Shown one piece after another: positions 24,141 through 32,411 of a stretch of DNA of 64,000 nucleotides (positions are counted from its first letter, which is position 1; each line of letters begins with the position of its first letter). The DNA is taken from contig JAJYNO010000030.1 of the NCBI GenBank assembly GCA_021786295.1, positions 1 to 64,000 of the forward strand, given 5' to 3'. Origin of the DNA: a bacterium (GTDB taxonomy: Bacteria; Elusimicrobiota; Elusimicrobia; Elusimicrobiales; UBA9959). The notes beneath the pieces were generated by a model. That model was not told where the DNA came from, made no database searches, and saw only the letters and a program-made list of their open reading frames with translations. A program made the translations under genes and the position numbers.

Positions 24141-24407
24141 CTAGTCCTCGTCGAATTTCCTGGCGAAGAGCTCGGCCACGGCCGCCACGGCCTCCGCTTC
24201 GTCGCCGCCGTGCGCGGTCAGCTCTATCACGCTGCCCTTGCCGGCCGCCAGCGTCATGATGCCCATGATGCTCTTGGCGTTGACCTCCATCCCGTCCTTG
24301 GTCAGCTTGATGTCGCAGGCGAACCGGGAGCAGACGTTGGCGATCATGCCCGCCGGGCGGGCGTGTATGCCCAGTTCGTTGATTATCGTGATGTCTCTTT
24401 TTATCAT
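24141..24407 (-). CDS. ptsH: Phosphocarrier protein HPr
   Basis: Carries phosphate from enzyme I to the IIA component. The 88 residues include the active His15 in LGIHARPAG and the regulatory Ser46 in AKSIMGIMTLAAGKG, the site phosphorylated by HPr kinase, whose gene is four genes upstream beyond rapZ and the PTS subunits. The start was chosen at the conserved MIKRDITIINE; it overlaps the IID stop by 4 bp (ATGA). Confidence 0.97.
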   Translation of the reverse strand: MIKRDITIINELGIHARPAGMIANVCSRFACDIKLTKDGMEVNAKSIMGIMTLAAGKGSVIELTAHGGDEAEAVAAVAELFARKFDED

Positions 24408-25240
24408 AAGTAAAGATTGAAAGGCCCGAGCCTCAGCACGCTGAACAGCGTCAGCGAGACCGCCAGCAGAAGCCCGGCGGCGAAGAACACCGAGCGGCCG
24501 AAAGCCCTGGATATCCTGTGCAGGGCCAGCACCGCCAGCACCACCCCGGCTTTCAGCAGCAGCTCCGGGTAGCCGCAGGTGAAACAGTTTACAGCCAGCA
24601 GCATGCCGAAGGCCAGCAGCATCAGGGCCAGCGCCAGCGCGAAGCCGGCGGCGGAGAGCACGCGTATCAGGCGCCGCCAGTCCGCGCTGTCCAGTCCGCA
24701 GGCGGCCGCCCCGCCGCAGGAATAGCCTATCTTCAGGCCCCTCCATCTCCAGTAGACGGCGAAAGCCGAATAGCAGGCTATCCCGGTCAGAGGCCCGGCC
24801 AGCAGCAGCCAGAACGGGACCGGGGTGTCGAGCCCGGTGAACAGCCAGCCGGAGAAGCCGCAGGCGGCCCAGGTAAGCAGGCAGAGTTCCGAGGTCATGG
24901 GCTTGAGCCTGCCCCAGAAGATCCTGTCGCCTATGGAGGCGAAACTTGTGGCCAGCGCCTGCTTCACCCCCGGCATGCTCCGCAGCGCCGCCTCCGGGTC
25001 CGGGGAGGAGGCGGCGGCGGCCTCCATACGCGCGATATTGCCCGCGACGAAGGAGGCCATATAGGGCTGGGTGTTGAAGAGCTGCAGGTGCCGGAGCAGC
25101 GCCGCCTTCAGCTTCTCCCTGTCCGGGTAGATCCGCTCCAGCGCCGGCTGCAGCATGAAGACGAAGCCGAGGTTCTGGAACCTTTCGTAGTTCCAGCCAG
25201 CCTGCAGGAAGAACGATCTCAAGAACATCCTGAAAAACAT
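24404..25240 (-). CDS. PTS mannose/fructose/sorbose-family IID component
   Basis: A membrane subunit of a mannose-type PTS permease. The protein starts MFFRMFLRSFFLQAGWNYERFQNLGFVFML, the typical IID opening, with LQLFNTQPYMASFVAGNIARME and GDRIFWGRLKPMTSELCLL further on. Several hydrophobic segments fill residues 120-275, and the 278-residue length is normal. It lies between IIC and ptsH with short or overlapping junctions. The sugar cannot be told. Confidence 0.9.
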   Translation of the reverse strand: MFFRMFLRSFFLQAGWNYERFQNLGFVFMLQPALERIYPDREKLKAALLRHLQLFNTQPYMASFVAGNIARMEAAAASSPDPEAALRSMPGVKQALATSFASIGDRIFWGRLKPMTSELCLLTWAACGFSGWLFTGLDTPVPFWLLLAGPLTGIACYSAFAVYWRWRGLKIGYSCGGAAACGLDSADWRRLIRVLSAAGFALALALMLLAFGMLLAVNCFTCGYPELLLKAGVVLAVLALHRISRAFGRSVFFAAGLLLAVSLTLFSVLRLGPFNLYL

Positions 25241-25253
25241 TTGTCAGTCCCGG

Positions 25254-25868
25254 CTATCCTTTCTTGTATATCTGCGCCCTGAACCTGAAATAAAGGCCGC
25301 TCAGGCCGAGCCACGGCATCAGCGAATAGGCGAAATCGGTCCCCGGGTAGAGCCTGGCCAGCCCCGGCACGCGGGCGAGCAGCGCCGCCAGCCCCGTGCA
25401 GGCCAGCACATAGGCCGTCATCGCCGCGTTCTCCGTCAGCATGGCCATGGCCACCCAGCGGCGCAGGGCGAAGACCCCGGAGCTCACTTCGTTCTCTATC
25501 CGCCCGCCCCAGGCGGACCGCGCCGACCGCAGCCTGTACTCCGCTGGCGAGAAGGCCGCCCCCGCCGCCAGCCCCATAAAGAAGGAAAGGGAGGGGGCGA
25601 TGCCGCAGCAGGAATAGGCAAGCACCGCCGCAGCCGCGGCGGCGGTCCCGTTGGGCGGGACCACGCCGCCTACGGGGATGAAATCTATATAGAGCAGCTC
25701 TATCAGTATGCCGAGCCTGGCGCCTTCCAGCGGGCAGCCGTTCAGCCAGCCCAGGACCGGGCCGAGGAAGGCCGGGCGCGAGAGCAGGAACTGCCCCGCC
25801 TGCACAGTGTCGAGCCCGAGCAGGCCCGCCAGCGCGGCCGAGACCAGGACCCTGAGCCATTCCGTCAC
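25254..25868 (-). CDS. PTS mannose/fructose/sorbose-family IIC component
   Basis: A multi-spanning membrane subunit of the PTS permease. Hydrophobic throughout, with GLLGLDTVQAGQFLLSRP and IELLYIDFIPVGGVVPPNGT, the conserved IIC region. At 204 residues it is shorter than enteric ManY (about 265), resembling the reduced IIC of deltaproteobacterial and elusimicrobial clusters. Its transport activity is therefore less sure; such clusters may be mainly regulatory. It stands 13 bp upstream of IID. Confidence 0.85.
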   Translation of the reverse strand: MTEWLRVLVSAALAGLLGLDTVQAGQFLLSRPAFLGPVLGWLNGCPLEGARLGILIELLYIDFIPVGGVVPPNGTAAAAAAVLAYSCCGIAPSLSFFMGLAAGAAFSPAEYRLRSARSAWGGRIENEVSSGVFALRRWVAMAMLTENAAMTAYVLACTGLAALLARVPGLARLYPGTDFAYSLMPWLGLSGLYFRFRAQIYKKG

Positions 25869-25917
25869 CGTGCTCGCTCCTTGCGCGCGGCTTTCCGGGT
25901 CTCCCTCATGACCGGCA

Positions 25918-26394
25918 CTAGGCTATAGCCTCCATAAGGTTGAGCGGCTTATCGGAGGGCACCCCGCGCCCCTCTATGGCTATGCCGGAAGAGGAGAGCT
26001 CCCTCAGCGCCGAGCAATCGGCCTCGCTGAGGAAGATGGCCTTGCCGATAGAAAGGTTCTTGCCCGCGGAATAGTGCATGCCGCCTATGTTAAGCGACGG
26101 GATCTTTATCCCCTTGGCTGACAGCGCCAGGGCCTCGTCCAGGCCCGGCAGCAGCAGCAGCACCCTGCGCCTGGAAGCCTGCGCCTCCGGCAGATAGGCC
26201 GCGGCCTCGTCCACCGTCATGATCTTCAGGTCCACCCCCTCCGGAGTGGCGAAGCGCATTATGGCCCGGCGCATCTCGTCGCCGGCCAGTTCGTCGGACA
26301 CGACGGCCAGCTCCTCGGCGTGCAGGTGCGGGACCCAGCCCTCCACCACCTGCCCGTGCACCAGTCTGTCGTCAACCCTGTAGAGTATGATCAT
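25918..26394 (-). CDS. PTS mannose/fructose/sorbose-family IIB component
   Basis: A cytoplasmic phosphocarrier taking phosphate from IIA to the sugar. MIILYRVDDRLVHGQVVEGW carries the active His13 in the family's DDRLVHGQV motif. The 158-residue length is typical of a separate IIB subunit. It follows IIA by 12 bp; a 49-bp gap without recognisable signals separates it from IIC. Confidence 0.93.
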   Translation of the reverse strand: MIILYRVDDRLVHGQVVEGWVPHLHAEELAVVSDELAGDEMRRAIMRFATPEGVDLKIMTVDEAAAYLPEAQASRRRVLLLLPGLDEALALSAKGIKIPSLNIGGMHYSAGKNLSIGKAIFLSEADCSALRELSSSGIAIEGRGVPSDKPLNLMEAIA

Positions 26395-26406
26395 AGGAGC
26401 TAAGCC

Positions 26407-26814
26407 TCATTTCTTCAGCAGCAGGCTCTTTACCTCGCAGACGGCCTTGCGCCCGTCGTCCACTATCTTCCGCCAGAGCCTGTCGAATTCCATCTCGCGC
26501 CGGTAGGCGAAGGCGGAGGTCATCATGTTGATGTTCACGCCGCAGATCACGGCGCTCTTCGGCATGTCCTTGGCCAGCGGCAGCACGACGTTCATCGGCG
26601 TGCCTCCCGGCATGTCTATCAGGAAGATCAGGCCGTCCTCCGAGCGCATCTCCGCTATGGCCGAGGAGATGACCTCTTTGACGCGGTCGAGCGTCATGCG
26701 CGGGGAAATGGAGACGTTCTTGAGACCCTCGCCCTGGGCCCCGACTATGCCCTCCGCCGCCTCTATCAGGTAGGCGCCGAAGTCGCCGTGCGTAATGACG
26801 ATTATATTGATCAT
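26407..26814 (-). CDS. PTS mannose/fructose/sorbose-family IIA component
   Basis: A cytoplasmic phosphocarrier accepting phosphate from HPr. MINIIVITHGDFGAYLIEAAEGIVG holds the active His9 (THG). The later DGLIFLIDMPGGTPMN is the conserved second half of the ManX-type IIA fold. The 135 residues are a complete IIA domain. The gene is first of the IIA-IIB-IIC-IID-ptsH-ptsI run and is separated from rapZ by the REPIN-like element at 26819-26911. Confidence 0.93.
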   Translation of the reverse strand: MINIIVITHGDFGAYLIEAAEGIVGAQGEGLKNVSISPRMTLDRVKEVISSAIAEMRSEDGLIFLIDMPGGTPMNVVLPLAKDMPKSAVICGVNINMMTSAFAYRREMEFDRLWRKIVDDGRKAVCEVKSLLLKK

Positions 26815-26818
26815 ATGT

Positions 26819-26911
26819 AGGGACGCCGCTTCCTAACTTCCTGACTTTTCGCTCCAGCCCGGACCCGATATCTTTGCCGACCGGGTTAGGAAGTCAGGAA
26901 GCAGCGTCCCT
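26819..26911. repeat. REPIN-like miniature element
   Basis: Arms of about 27 bp, beginning AGGGACGC[C/T]GCTTCCT, face each other (26819-26845 and 26885-26911) with three or four mismatches around a 39-bp middle that has its own CCCGG/CCGGG stem. The arm sequence matches the 32-bp ends of the RAYT transposon at 62767-63885 almost base for base. It contains no gene, so it is a miniature derivative that could be moved in trans. It sits between rapZ and the PTS IIA gene. Confidence 0.8.
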
Positions 26912-26919
26912 TCCCCTTC

Positions 26920-27783
26920 CTATTTCCTGATATCCCGGTGGTACTCCGAGACCGAGAAACCGCCGGCGGCCAGGTTCCTCGCTATCTCGCCGGCTATGTA
27001 GACGCTGCGGTGCCTGCCGCCGGTGCAGCCTATGGCGATCGTCAGGTAGGACTTGCCCTCCCGGATATAGAGCGGCAGCAGCGCCTTTATCTGCTCCGTA
27101 TAAGACTTCAGGAAATTCTTGAAGCCGGGCTGCCTGCGCAGGTAGGCCCCGACCGGGGCGTCCAGGCCGGTCTTCTTCCTGAGCGACGGCACGTAATAGG
27201 GATTGGGCAGGAAGCGCACGTCCATCACGATGTCGGCGTCCAGCGGGATGCCGTACTTATAGCCGAACGAGATGACGGAGAGCTTCATCTCCGCGGTGCG
27301 CTTCAGCTCCAGCGTGGAGGACAGGATCTCCTTCAGCTCGCCCAGAGTCAGCTTGGTGGTGTCTATCACCTTGTTGGCACGCGCCTTCAGGTCCGTCAGG
27401 ATGCGGCGCTCCTCGCGGACCGCGGCCGCGATGTTCTTGCCCAGCGGGTGGCGGTGGCGCGTCTCGGAGAAACGCTGCATCAGCGCCTCGTCCGTGGCGT
27501 CCATGAAGATGATCTTGTAGTCCAGCCCCAGTTTGCCGAGGTCGTCGAGCGTGCGGATGAAGTCCTTGAAGAAGCGGCCCTCGCGGATGTCTATGCCGAG
27601 CGCCACGTTCCTCAGGTAATGCCTGTCCCCCACGAGGCCCGCGAACTCGGGGATCAGCGAGATGGGCAGGTTGTCTATGCAGTAGAAGCCGAGGTCCTCG
27701 AACGACTTCAGGGCCTGGCTCTTGCCGGCGCCGGACATGCCGGTGATGATGAAGATCCTGCCTTTTCTCTTCTTAGCGGTCAT
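26920..27783 (-). CDS. rapZ: RNase adapter / nucleotide-binding protein RapZ
   Basis: In enterobacteria RapZ guides RNase E to small RNAs that control amino-sugar synthesis; in other phyla it is a nucleotide-binding regulator of less clear role. Walker A GMSGAGKS is at residues 15-22, followed by ALKSFEDLGFYCIDNLPISLIP. The C-terminal domain shows GCTGGRHRSVYIAGEIA, the conserved ligand-binding loop. The 287-residue length is standard. Position between hprK and the PTS genes is a well-known arrangement. Confidence 0.95.
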   Translation of the reverse strand: MTAKKRKGRIFIITGMSGAGKSQALKSFEDLGFYCIDNLPISLIPEFAGLVGDRHYLRNVALGIDIREGRFFKDFIRTLDDLGKLGLDYKIIFMDATDEALMQRFSETRHRHPLGKNIAAAVREERRILTDLKARANKVIDTTKLTLGELKEILSSTLELKRTAEMKLSVISFGYKYGIPLDADIVMDVRFLPNPYYVPSLRKKTGLDAPVGAYLRRQPGFKNFLKSYTEQIKALLPLYIREGKSYLTIAIGCTGGRHRSVYIAGEIARNLAAGGFSVSEYHRDIRK

Positions 27784-27811
27784 GCGGACAGGGCGTAAGG
27801 AGGGCGCGGCC

Positions 27812-28777
27812 CTACTTTTTGCCCATCTCCCTGATCAGGCTCTCGTTGAAACGCTTGGCCACGAAATACCCCTGGTTCTTGAGGCGCTGGTTCAGCGCGG
27901 CCACTTCTATCAGCACGGCGAGGTTCCGGCCCGGGGTCACCGGCAGCCGCAGCGACGGGACCGGCACGTCGAGGATCTGCACCTCGGCCTGCGACAGGCC
28001 GGTGCGGTCGTAGCCTCCCAGCGCGGCGCCGGGCGGAACGCTCTCGAGCTTCACGTGCATCTCTATCAGCGACTGGTCCATGATGGAGCCTATGCCGAAG
28101 AGCAGCTCCACGTCTATGATGCCGAGGCCGCGCACTTCCATGTAATGCTTGATGTTCTTCGGCGAGTTGCCGACGAGCATGTAACCGATGCGCCGCTTGA
28201 CCTCGACGACGTCGTCGGCTATCAGGATGTGCCCGCGCTTCAGCAGCTCGAGCGCGCACTCGGACTTGCCGACCCCCGAGTCGCCCTGGATCAGCACGCC
28301 CAGGCCGTACACGTTGACGAGCACGCCGTGCGCGTACGTGATGGCCGCGAGCTGGTCGTCCAGGAAGATCGTCAGTTCGCGGATGAAGGCCGAGGTGTCC
28401 GAGCTCGTGACCAGCAGCGGGATGCCGGCCTTCGCGCAGGCCTGTTTTATGACGCTCAGCGGCTTCAGGCCGCCGGTGACTATCACGCACGGGATGTCGG
28501 GCGACGAGAACATCTTCTGAAGGTGGGCCAGCACCTTGCGGGGGTCTTCCTTCTGACAGTAGGCGTACTCGCCCTGACCGATGATCTGGATGCGTTCCGA
28601 GCGGAACTGCTCCATGTGCCCGGCAATGGCAAGGCCGGGGCGGTTGATCTCGCTGACCGTGATATGGCGGGTCATGTGCCTGCCGCCGGAAACGGCCTTA
28701 AGTCCCAGGATCCTGCCCCGGGACTTTATAAGTTCCCTTACGGTTATGAACTTGGCCGGCCTCTGCTGCTCTGACAT
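27812..28777 (-). CDS. hprK: HPr kinase/phosphorylase
   Basis: Phosphorylates and dephosphorylates HPr at Ser46, linking sugar state to regulation. Walker A GDSGVGKS is at 165-172, LIADDVVEVKR follows, and the HprK signature MEVRGLGIIDVELLFG is present near residue 210. The N-terminal domain (1-130) is complete. The target serine is conserved in the HPr encoded at 24141-24407. It lies between hpf and rapZ on the same strand. Confidence 0.96.
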   Translation of the reverse strand: MSEQQRPAKFITVRELIKSRGRILGLKAVSGGRHMTRHITVSEINRPGLAIAGHMEQFRSERIQIIGQGEYAYCQKEDPRKVLAHLQKMFSSPDIPCVIVTGGLKPLSVIKQACAKAGIPLLVTSSDTSAFIRELTIFLDDQLAAITYAHGVLVNVYGLGVLIQGDSGVGKSECALELLKRGHILIADDVVEVKRRIGYMLVGNSPKNIKHYMEVRGLGIIDVELLFGIGSIMDQSLIEMHVKLESVPPGAALGGYDRTGLSQAEVQILDVPVPSLRLPVTPGRNLAVLIEVAALNQRLKNQGYFVAKRFNESLIREMGKK

Positions 28778-28792
28778 TTCGCCCCTGGCCGG

Positions 28793-29314
28793 TTACTTCT
28801 TCACCGGCTGCAGCAGCCCGTAGGTGCTGTCGAGCCGCTTGAAGACCACCTGCAGCTGCTTCGAGCCCCTGTCCTGGAACATCCAGAAGTTGAAGCCGAG
28901 CTTCTCCATTTCGATGACGGCCTCTTCCTTGTTCATAGGCCTGAGCGGGACGTCCTTGACCACGGAGAAGCGTATCTCGGGGCCCACCAGCGTGGTGAAC
29001 TCGCCCAGGTCCACGGTCTCTTCGGCGTGGTGATCGGTATAGCGCTCCTTGTACTTCTTTATCTGAGTCTCCATCTTGTCCATCGCCTTGTCTATCGCGG
29101 AATACATTTCGTCGGACTCGGCGGCGGCCTTCATGGTCTGGTGGCCGGCGTGCACGATGACCTCGGCTGAGTGGATCTTCTTCTCCACCGACACTATGAC
29201 CTGGGCCCAGAGTATGTTATCCAGGTACTCGTGGAGCTTCGAAAGCTTGTTCTCGATGAACTCCTTTATCGGCTTGGTCATCTTTATCTTGCGGGCCACA
29301 ATGTGTATTCTCAT
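28793..29314 (-). CDS. hpf: Ribosome hibernation promoting factor, long form
   Basis: Dimerises 70S ribosomes into inactive 100S particles in starved cells. MRIHIVARKIKMTKPIKEFIENKL begins the S30AE domain (residues 1-100). The C-terminal dimerisation domain follows at about 115-173 (DVPLRPMNKEEAVIEMEKLGFNF). The start at 29314 is chosen because GGAGG lies just upstream and the conserved N-terminus begins there; an in-frame ATG 33 bp earlier would add an unconserved tail. It is the first gene of the hpf-hprK-rapZ-PTS run. No rpoN gene precedes it, unlike in many proteobacteria. Confidence 0.95.
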   Translation of the reverse strand: MRIHIVARKIKMTKPIKEFIENKLSKLHEYLDNILWAQVIVSVEKKIHSAEVIVHAGHQTMKAAAESDEMYSAIDKAMDKMETQIKKYKERYTDHHAEETVDLGEFTTLVGPEIRFSVVKDVPLRPMNKEEAVIEMEKLGFNFWMFQDRGSKQLQVVFKRLDSTYGLLQPVKK

Positions 29315-29415
29315 CTTTTTCCTCCGTGCTGCTCTCGCTAAAAACACCGGCTCCCCCGCTTGGGGGCGGGGCCATCAACTATTTTATCAAATAATAGCTA
29401 TGCTATCATAGGCGT

Positions 29416-30084
29416 ATGGAGATAGCGGCCAGAGGGCTGGTAAAGGTCTTTCCGGCGCCGGCGCTTTCCGGCGGGGTTCCCCTGGCCGCGCTGGACGGGG
29501 TCTGCCTGGAGGCCAGGCCGGGCGTCGCCGGCGTGGAGGGGCCGAACGGCTCCGGCAAGACCACGCTGCTCAAGGCTCTCGCCGGCGTACTGGAGGCTGA
29601 CGCGGGGGAGGTGCTGGCGGACGGGATCCCTGCCGGGGCCGGCCGCCTCAGGGAGCTGGCCGCGTACTGCCCGGCCAACCCCAGGTCTTTCTATTTCCGC
29701 CTCAGCGCGGCCGAGAACCTCCGCTTCTTCGGGGCGCTGGCCGGCCTGGACGCCGGGACGGCGGCGGCGCGCGCGGCCGGCCTGGCGGAGCGCCTGGGAC
29801 TGCAGGCCGCCGAGCTGAGCAGGCGCTTCGACCGGCTGTCAGAGGGCAACATGCAGAAGATCTCGCTGATCCGCGCCTTCTCCCGGCGCGCCCAGGTCCT
29901 GCTGCTCGACGAGCCGTTCCGCGGGCTGGACGCCGCCTCGGCGGAAAGCCTGCTCGGCCTTATAGAGGAGGCCGGCCGCTATTCGGCCGTGCTCCTTTCC
30001 AGCCATTCGCCGCAGCTGCTGCGCAGGGCGGCCGGACGCGTATTGACCATGAGGGGCGGCCGCGTGACGGGGGAGGCCGCGTGA
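29416..30084 (+). CDS. ABC transporter ATP-binding protein
   Basis: The ATPase of an exporter-type ABC system. Walker A GPNGSGKTTLLKAL is near residues 39-52, the signature loop is the variant LSEGNMQKISL, Walker B is VLLLDEPFRGLD, and the H-loop His is in LLSSHSP. The 222-residue length is typical for the ABC-2 type. It overlaps the following permease by 4 bp (GTGA). The cargo is unknown. Confidence 0.93.
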   Translation: MEIAARGLVKVFPAPALSGGVPLAALDGVCLEARPGVAGVEGPNGSGKTTLLKALAGVLEADAGEVLADGIPAGAGRLRELAAYCPANPRSFYFRLSAAENLRFFGALAGLDAGTAAARAAGLAERLGLQAAELSRRFDRLSEGNMQKISLIRAFSRRAQVLLLDEPFRGLDAASAESLLGLIEEAGRYSAVLLSSHSPQLLRRAAGRVLTMRGGRVTGEAA

Positions 30085-30893
30085 GCGCCGCGCGCGCGGT
30101 AGCGGCCTTCGTCCGCAGGGATTTCCTGCAGGAGAGGAGCTACCGCCTCTCTTTCGCGCTCGGGGCCGCCGCCACGCTGGCGAACCTGGCCGTCTTCTAC
30201 TTCATCGGCAGGCTTTTTGGCGGGGAGCTGGCGCCCGGCCTGAAGCCCTACGGGACAGATTATTTCCCCTACGTCTTCGTCTCGCTGGCGTTTTTCGGCT
30301 ACATCGGCACCGGGGCCGGGTCCTATTCCGGCCGCCTGCGCCAGGAGCAGACCCAGGGCACGCTGGAGGCCGCTCTGTCCACGCCGCTCGGAACGCCCTC
30401 CTTCCTGGCGGCGCTGACGGCCTGGAACTTCCTGTTCGCCACCTTCGAGCTGGCGGTCTACGCGCTGGCCGGCGTCTTCCTGTTCGGCCTGCGCTTTCCC
30501 GCGGCCGACTGGCCGGCGGCGGCGCTGGCCTTCCTCCTGTCGGCCGCCTGCTTCGCCGCGCTGGGGATAATATCGTCCTGCTTCGTGATGCTCTTCAAGC
30601 GGGGCAACCCGCTGGCCTGGGTGCTGAACAATTTCGAGGGGCTGCTGGGCGGCGTGTATTTCCCGGTGACGGTCCTGCCCGGGTGGCTGCTGGCTGTCTC
30701 CAGGCTTCTGCCGGTCACCTACGCCGTGCGGGCCTTCCAGCTGGCCGTCAACGGCGGCGCGGGGGTCCGCGCTATCGGAGGTGACCTGCTGAAGCTAGCC
30801 GCCTTCGACCTGGTCCTGCTGCCGGCCTCGGTATGGCTCTTCGGCCTGTCCGTGCGCCGCGCCAGGAGGACGGGAACGCTCGGGGAGTACTAG
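30081..30893 (+). CDS. ABC-2 type transporter permease
   Basis: The membrane partner of the ATPase just upstream. The 270 residues form about six hydrophobic segments (for example ATLANLAVFYFIGRLF, FVSLAFFGYIGTG, ALAFLLSAACFAALGIISSCF) with an ABC-2 fold. The RQEQTQGTLEAALSTPL stretch is characteristic of ABC-2 permeases. It converges on the barrel-protein gene with a 4-bp overlap of the two stop regions. The substrate could be a lipid, a glycan or a drug; nothing in the sequence decides this. Confidence 0.88.
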   Translation: MSAARAVAAFVRRDFLQERSYRLSFALGAAATLANLAVFYFIGRLFGGELAPGLKPYGTDYFPYVFVSLAFFGYIGTGAGSYSGRLRQEQTQGTLEAALSTPLGTPSFLAALTAWNFLFATFELAVYALAGVFLFGLRFPAADWPAAALAFLLSAACFAALGIISSCFVMLFKRGNPLAWVLNNFEGLLGGVYFPVTVLPGWLLAVSRLLPVTYAVRAFQLAVNGGAGVRAIGGDLLKLAAFDLVLLPASVWLFGLSVRRARRTGTLGEY

Positions 30894-32383
30894 TTCCCGG
30901 TCCTCAGTCCGAGGGCGTAGCCGGCCGCGTAAGGAGCCGACGCGGAGAAAGAGCCGTCGGCCGAAGGCCCGCTCACGGCGGTCTCATCCCACATTTTCCC
31001 GTCCCTGAACATGAACACCGGCGCGCCGGGCCCCGAACCGGGCGGAAGCTTGAAGACGAAGGCGACGTCGCCCTGCACGTTGCCGGCCAGCCCGTCGGGG
31101 CGCCAGACCTTCAGCGGCAGCACTCCCGCCGGGAAGCCGTCCCCGAGCTCTCCCGACGGAGACCCTTCCGGCAGCGAGAACTCCGCCGGCGGCAGTCCCA
31201 TCAGCAGCGTCCTGAAAGAGAGAGAGGAAACGGCGCAGCCTGAGGAGACGGCCGTGATCTCGTACTTTATTCCCAGCCTGGAAATACCCAGCGGCCGCTG
31301 CGCCGACGAGAACAGGCAGCTGGAGAAACCTGGTGGAGGCTGAGGAGGCGCGGCGGGAGCCGCGGCGGACGGCGAGGAGCCGGGCGGCGCGCCGCCGAAG
31401 CGCAGGTTTATGGAGAACCTGTGCGAGTTGCCCAGCACGCCGAAAGGGCTGAAAGCGTAATCGAAGGTCAGCCTGTTGAACGCCACCCCGGCTCCGGCCG
31501 AGAAACCAGACCAGCCGCCCAGCTCGTTGCCGTGCAGCCTGTAGCTGTAGCCGCTCCTGACGGACAGGCGGTCCGTAAGCTTATATTCCGCTCCCAGGAC
31601 GAAGGACGGGTAATTGTCCACCGGCTTGTCAGCCTCCAGCGAGACCAGCAGGCCGTAGTCGTCGAAACGGCGGCTGAGGCCCGTCCGCAGGACCAGAGGC
31701 AGGCCGTAGCGCCTGGAGACGAACTTTATGCCGGGGCCAAGGTTCTGGAGCGAGGCTCCGGCCGTGTAGGCCGCGCCTCGCCAGGTGAAAGAGCGCAGCA
31801 GGCCCAGGTCCAGCGCCACGGAGGCGGCGGACTCGGTGTCTATGCTCTGCCGTATGACCTTGACGGCGCCGCCCAGCGCCAGGTCCGGCCTGTAGTTCCA
31901 GCCGTAAGCGGCGGAGAAGGCGAGGTCGTAAGCGCCGAACTTCCCCTCCACCGGAGAAGGGGTGGCAGTGTCCGGCTCGTACAGCCCGCTGCGCCGCTCC
32001 ATGTCGCTGGCCGAATAGAAATAGTCGAGGCCGAGGCCCAGGCCGCCGCCCCAGCGCCGCTCCGTATACGAGAGGAACTCCTGGCCCAGCCCCTGGAAAT
32101 AGTCGTTGTGGAAGAAGCCCAGTCCCCGCTCGCGCGGGGCGTAGGCCAGCCCGGCCGGGTTCCAGTACACGGCGAACGGGTCCCCCGGCACCGCGGCGAA
32201 GGCCCCGGCCATGGCGGCGGCGCGCGCTCCGACCGGCAGTTTGAGGAACGTGGCCGAGGTGCTGCCTTCGGACGGATAGATGCTGGCCGCGCGGGAAGCG
32301 GCCGGCAGCAGGCAGAGGGCCAGCGCCAGCTTCAGAAGCCGCGCGGCCCTTCCTCCGCCCCCCTCTCTTCCGGCTCCGCTCAT
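30890..32383 (-). CDS. PorV/PorQ-like outer-membrane beta-barrel protein with C-terminal beta domain
   Basis: A signal peptide (residues 1-33) is followed by a barrel of the PorV/PorQ (UPF0164) family: TSATFLKLPVGARAAAMAGA and AVYWNPAGLAY are its hallmark N-terminus, then alternating strands up to HRFSINLRFGG near residue 340. A Pro/Ala linker leads to about 150 further residues ending VFKLPPG...FMFRDGKMWDETAV...YAAGYALGL, which looks like a small surface beta-sandwich, not usual in PorV. PorV of Bacteroidetes is the outer-membrane shuttle of type IX secretion. It lies 28 bp after the PQQ/FN3 protein gene. Confidence 0.8.
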   Translation of the reverse strand: MSGAGREGGGGRAARLLKLALALCLLPAASRAASIYPSEGSTSATFLKLPVGARAAAMAGAFAAVPGDPFAVYWNPAGLAYAPRERGLGFFHNDYFQGLGQEFLSYTERRWGGGLGLGLDYFYSASDMERRSGLYEPDTATPSPVEGKFGAYDLAFSAAYGWNYRPDLALGGAVKVIRQSIDTESAASVALDLGLLRSFTWRGAAYTAGASLQNLGPGIKFVSRRYGLPLVLRTGLSRRFDDYGLLVSLEADKPVDNYPSFVLGAEYKLTDRLSVRSGYSYRLHGNELGGWSGFSAGAGVAFNRLTFDYAFSPFGVLGNSHRFSINLRFGGAPPGSSPSAAAPAAPPQPPPGFSSCLFSSAQRPLGISRLGIKYEITAVSSGCAVSSLSFRTLLMGLPPAEFSLPEGSPSGELGDGFPAGVLPLKVWRPDGLAGNVQGDVAFVFKLPPGSGPGAPVFMFRDGKMWDETAVSGPSADGSFSASAPYAAGYALGLRTGN

Positions 32384-32411
32384 ATGACCGTCCTCCGCTC
32401 CTCTTCCCGGC

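Noticed and set aside
29345-29410. GC-rich hairpin and AT-rich stretch between hpf and the ABC genes as a promoter pair
   Set aside because: Divergent promoters must exist here, but no -35/-10 pair of convincing quality or spacing could be chosen on either strand.
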